In this document: piece by piece, positions 6,746 to 8,494 of the stretch
How positions within the stretch are numbered: position 1 is the first letter of the stretch
Layout of the letters: every line of letters begins with the position of its first letter
Assembly: GCA_964553925.1 (NCBI GenBank)
Contig: CAZKNR010000044.1
Coordinates: forward strand, 1 to 8,494
From: DAISKN01 sp964553925
Lineage (GTDB): Bacteria > Acidobacteriota > Vicinamibacteria > Marinacidobacterales > SMYC01
DNA: 8,494 bases
Direction of reading: 5' to 3'
Program-made: the position numbers and the translations under genes
Notes under the pieces: generated by a model
Told to the model about the DNA's origin: nothing
Database searches by the model: none
What the model saw: only the letters and a program-made list of their open reading frames with translations

Positions 6746-8494
6746 ATGATCGGCGAGACCGTCTCCCACTATCGGATCGAGAAGGAGATCGGCGGTGGCG
6801 GGATGGGCGTGGTGTACGAAGCCTTCGACCTGAGCCTTCAGCGCCAGGTGGCCCTGAAGTTCCTGCCTGAGGAGTTTCTCGGGAGCTCGGAGGCTCTTTC
6901 GCGGTTCCAGCGCGAAGCTCGAGCCGCCTCCGCTCTCAATCATCCCAACATTTGCGTCGTCTACGAGATCGCCGAACATCAGGGTCGTCCCTTCATCGCC
7001 ATGGAAATGATGAAAGGGACGACGCTGAAACACCGGATCGGCGGCAAGCCAATGGATATCGAGCGAGTTCTGGATCTGGGAACGCAGATCGCGGACGCGC
7101 TCGAGGCGGCGCATGCTGAGGGTATCGTGCACCGGGACGTCAAGCCGGCCAACATCTTCGTGACCGAGCGCGGTCAGGCGAAGTTGCTCGATTTCGGTTT
7201 GGTGAAGCAGGTGCTGCCAGCGAGAGGGGTGACGGCAGACAGCGAGACACCGACGAGCGGCTACCGGGAGCATCTCACGCGCGTCGGAGTGACGATGGGA
7301 ACGATGGCGTACATGTCGCCGGAGCAGGCCCGGGGTCAAGACCTCGATGCGCGGACCGATCTGTTCTCGTTCGGAGCGGTCCTGTACGAGATGGTGACCG
7401 GGTCGTTGGCGTTCCCCGGTGAAACGAGCGTCGAGATCCTGGAAGCTATTTTCTGTCGCGATCCGGCATCCCTGATTCCGCGTGACCGCCACGTGCCGGC
7501 GGAGCTGGAACGAATCATCAAAAAGGCTCTGGAGAAAGACAAGACCCTCCGCTACCAGAGCGCTTCGGACGTGCGCGCGGATTTGCAGCGGTTGCGGCGA
7601 GATACGACTTTGGGCCACGTCTCTACCGCGAGTGCGGCGGCGGCATCGACTCCGGCAGGGCGCTTCCGGCACGGAGTATGGGCCGTCGTCGGCGCGGTCG
7701 TCTTGGCGCTGGCAGTGGGCGCGGGATTGTGGCTTGGCCGCGGATCGAAAGGACCGGAAGCGGGCTCCGCTGCTCTTTCGATCGCCGTCCTGCCGATGGT
7801 GGATTTGAGTGCCGGGCACGACCAGGAATACTTCGCCGACGGGTTGACGGAGGAGCTTCTCAACGTGCTGGCCAAGAACCCGCGATTGCGGGTGGTGGGG
7901 AGGACGTCTGCCTTCCAGTTCAAGAACAAGCAAGAAGATCTGCGGGTGATTGGGAAGAAGCTGGACGTCTCGACCCTTCTCGAAGGCAGCGTCCGCAAAT
8001 CCGGGAGCCGGGTCAGGATCACCGCGCAGCTGGTGAATGCGACCGATGGATTTCATCTCTGGTCGGAAACCTACGACCGGGAGTTGGATGACATCTTCGC
8101 GGTCCAGGACGACATCGCCCGGTCGGTGGCGGAAGCGCTGAAGGTGACTCTCCTCGGAGGCGAGCAAGGGACGGGCGCTCCGCGGAGTGCGAAGGCCCCC
8201 GCCTACAACGCCTACCTGCAGGGGAAGTACTTTTTCGAGCTCAACACGAAAGAGAGCCTGGAGAAGGCGCTCCGGTATTTCGGGGAGGCGGTGGAGCTCG
8301 ATCCGGACTACGCGCCCGCATGGACCGGGTTGTCGCTCGCCTACGGCAACCAAGCATCCGAGGGCTACTCGCCGGTAGAGGACGGATACGAGAAGGCGCG
8401 TCAGGCGGTGGAGCGCGCTCTGGAGCTCGACCCGAACCTGGCCGAGGCTCACGCGGCGCTGGCGATCGTTCGAAGGGTATACGACTGGGACTGG
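6746..8494 (+). CDS. Membrane Ser/Thr protein kinase with TolB-like domain and TPRs (3' end outside window)
   Basis: Open from the ATG at 6746 to the window edge: 583 residues seen, C-terminus missing. Residues about 9-270 are a bacterial Hanks-type kinase with every catalytic element: glycine loop GGGGMG at 16-21, Lys38 in VALK, Glu57 in the C-helix, HRDVKPAN at 129-136 (Asp131, Asn136), DFG at 149-151 and SPE at 191-193. The activation segment is fairly long and rich in Thr and Ser. After a linker comes one membrane helix (311-330). Residues about 343-466 match the TolB/FlgO-like domain found after kinases and adenylate cyclases (IAVLP, FADGLTEELL, LLEGSVRKSG, LWSETYDRELDDIFAVQDDIA). TPR-like helices follow from about 485, with LDP repeat marks at 518-520 and 561-563. 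It probably senses an external signal or protein partner and phosphorylates cytoplasmic targets. No Shine-Dalgarno sequence is visible; the start is set by the usual short N-terminus before the glycine loop. Confidence 0.92.
   Translation, partial: MIGETVSHYRIEKEIGGGGMGVVYEAFDLSLQRQVALKFLPEEFLGSSEALSRFQREARAASALNHPNICVVYEIAEHQGRPFIAMEMMKGTTLKHRIGGKPMDIERVLDLGTQIADALEAAHAEGIVHRDVKPANIFVTERGQAKLLDFGLVKQVLPARGVTADSETPTSGYREHLTRVGVTMGTMAYMSPEQARGQDLDARTDLFSFGAVLYEMVTGSLAFPGETSVEILEAIFCRDPASLIPRDRHVPAELERIIKKALEKDKTLRYQSASDVRADLQRLRRDTTLGHVSTASAAAASTPAGRFRHGVWAVVGAVVLALAVGAGLWLGRGSKGPEAGSAALSIAVLPMVDLSAGHDQEYFADGLTEELLNVLAKNPRLRVVGRTSAFQFKNKQEDLRVIGKKLDVSTLLEGSVRKSGSRVRITAQLVNATDGFHLWSETYDRELDDIFAVQDDIARSVAEALKVTLLGGEQGTGAPRSAKAPAYNAYLQGKYFFELNTKESLEKALRYFGEAVELDPDYAPAWTGLSLAYGNQASEGYSPVEDGYEKARQAVERALELDPNLAEAHAALAIVRRVYDWDW

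Noticed and set aside
6392..8452. 686-residue open frame on the minus strand opposite the kinase gene
   Set aside because: It is an antisense shadow caused by GC-rich third codon positions. The plus strand encodes a complete set of kinase, TolB-like and TPR motifs there, and the antisense protein shows no family motif.

Overview
The window is GC-rich, bacterial and gene-dense, with five protein genes, no RNA genes and no recognisable mobile-element genes. The best lineage hint is the last gene: a Ser/Thr kinase joined through one membrane helix to a TolB/FlgO-like domain and TPR repeats, an architecture common in Acidobacteriota and related environmental bacteria. That placement is inferred from domain architecture only.

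Layout. Positions 1-49 hold nothing I can support. A 701-residue patatin-like phospholipase with a membrane-spanning insert lies on the minus strand (50-2155). About 150 bases separate it from a divergently transcribed, probably secreted alpha/beta hydrolase (2305-3168), and this gap is largely filled by one imperfect palindrome (2179-2271). A weak hairpin and a good sigma-70-type promoter follow (3203-3230). Three plus-strand genes then come with short gaps (43 and 29 bases): a calcineurin-like metallophosphoesterase with a C-terminal seven-repeat beta-propeller (3269-5431), a Tat-signal class V PLP enzyme (5475-6716), and the receptor-type Ser/Thr kinase (6746 to the window edge, incomplete). 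No gene-free stretch exceeds 300 bases.

How the genes may fit together. Most products look membrane-bound or exported: hydrolase by an ordinary signal peptide, phosphoesterase by a probable one, PLP enzyme by Tat, and kinase and patatin by membrane helices. The three plus-strand genes could be one transcript, but nothing in the sequence ties them to a known pathway. The points most worth a second look are the alanine replacing the nucleophile serine in the hydrolase, the glutamate replacing the motif I histidine in the phosphoesterase, the phosphoesterase-propeller fusion, and the large palindrome between the divergent genes.
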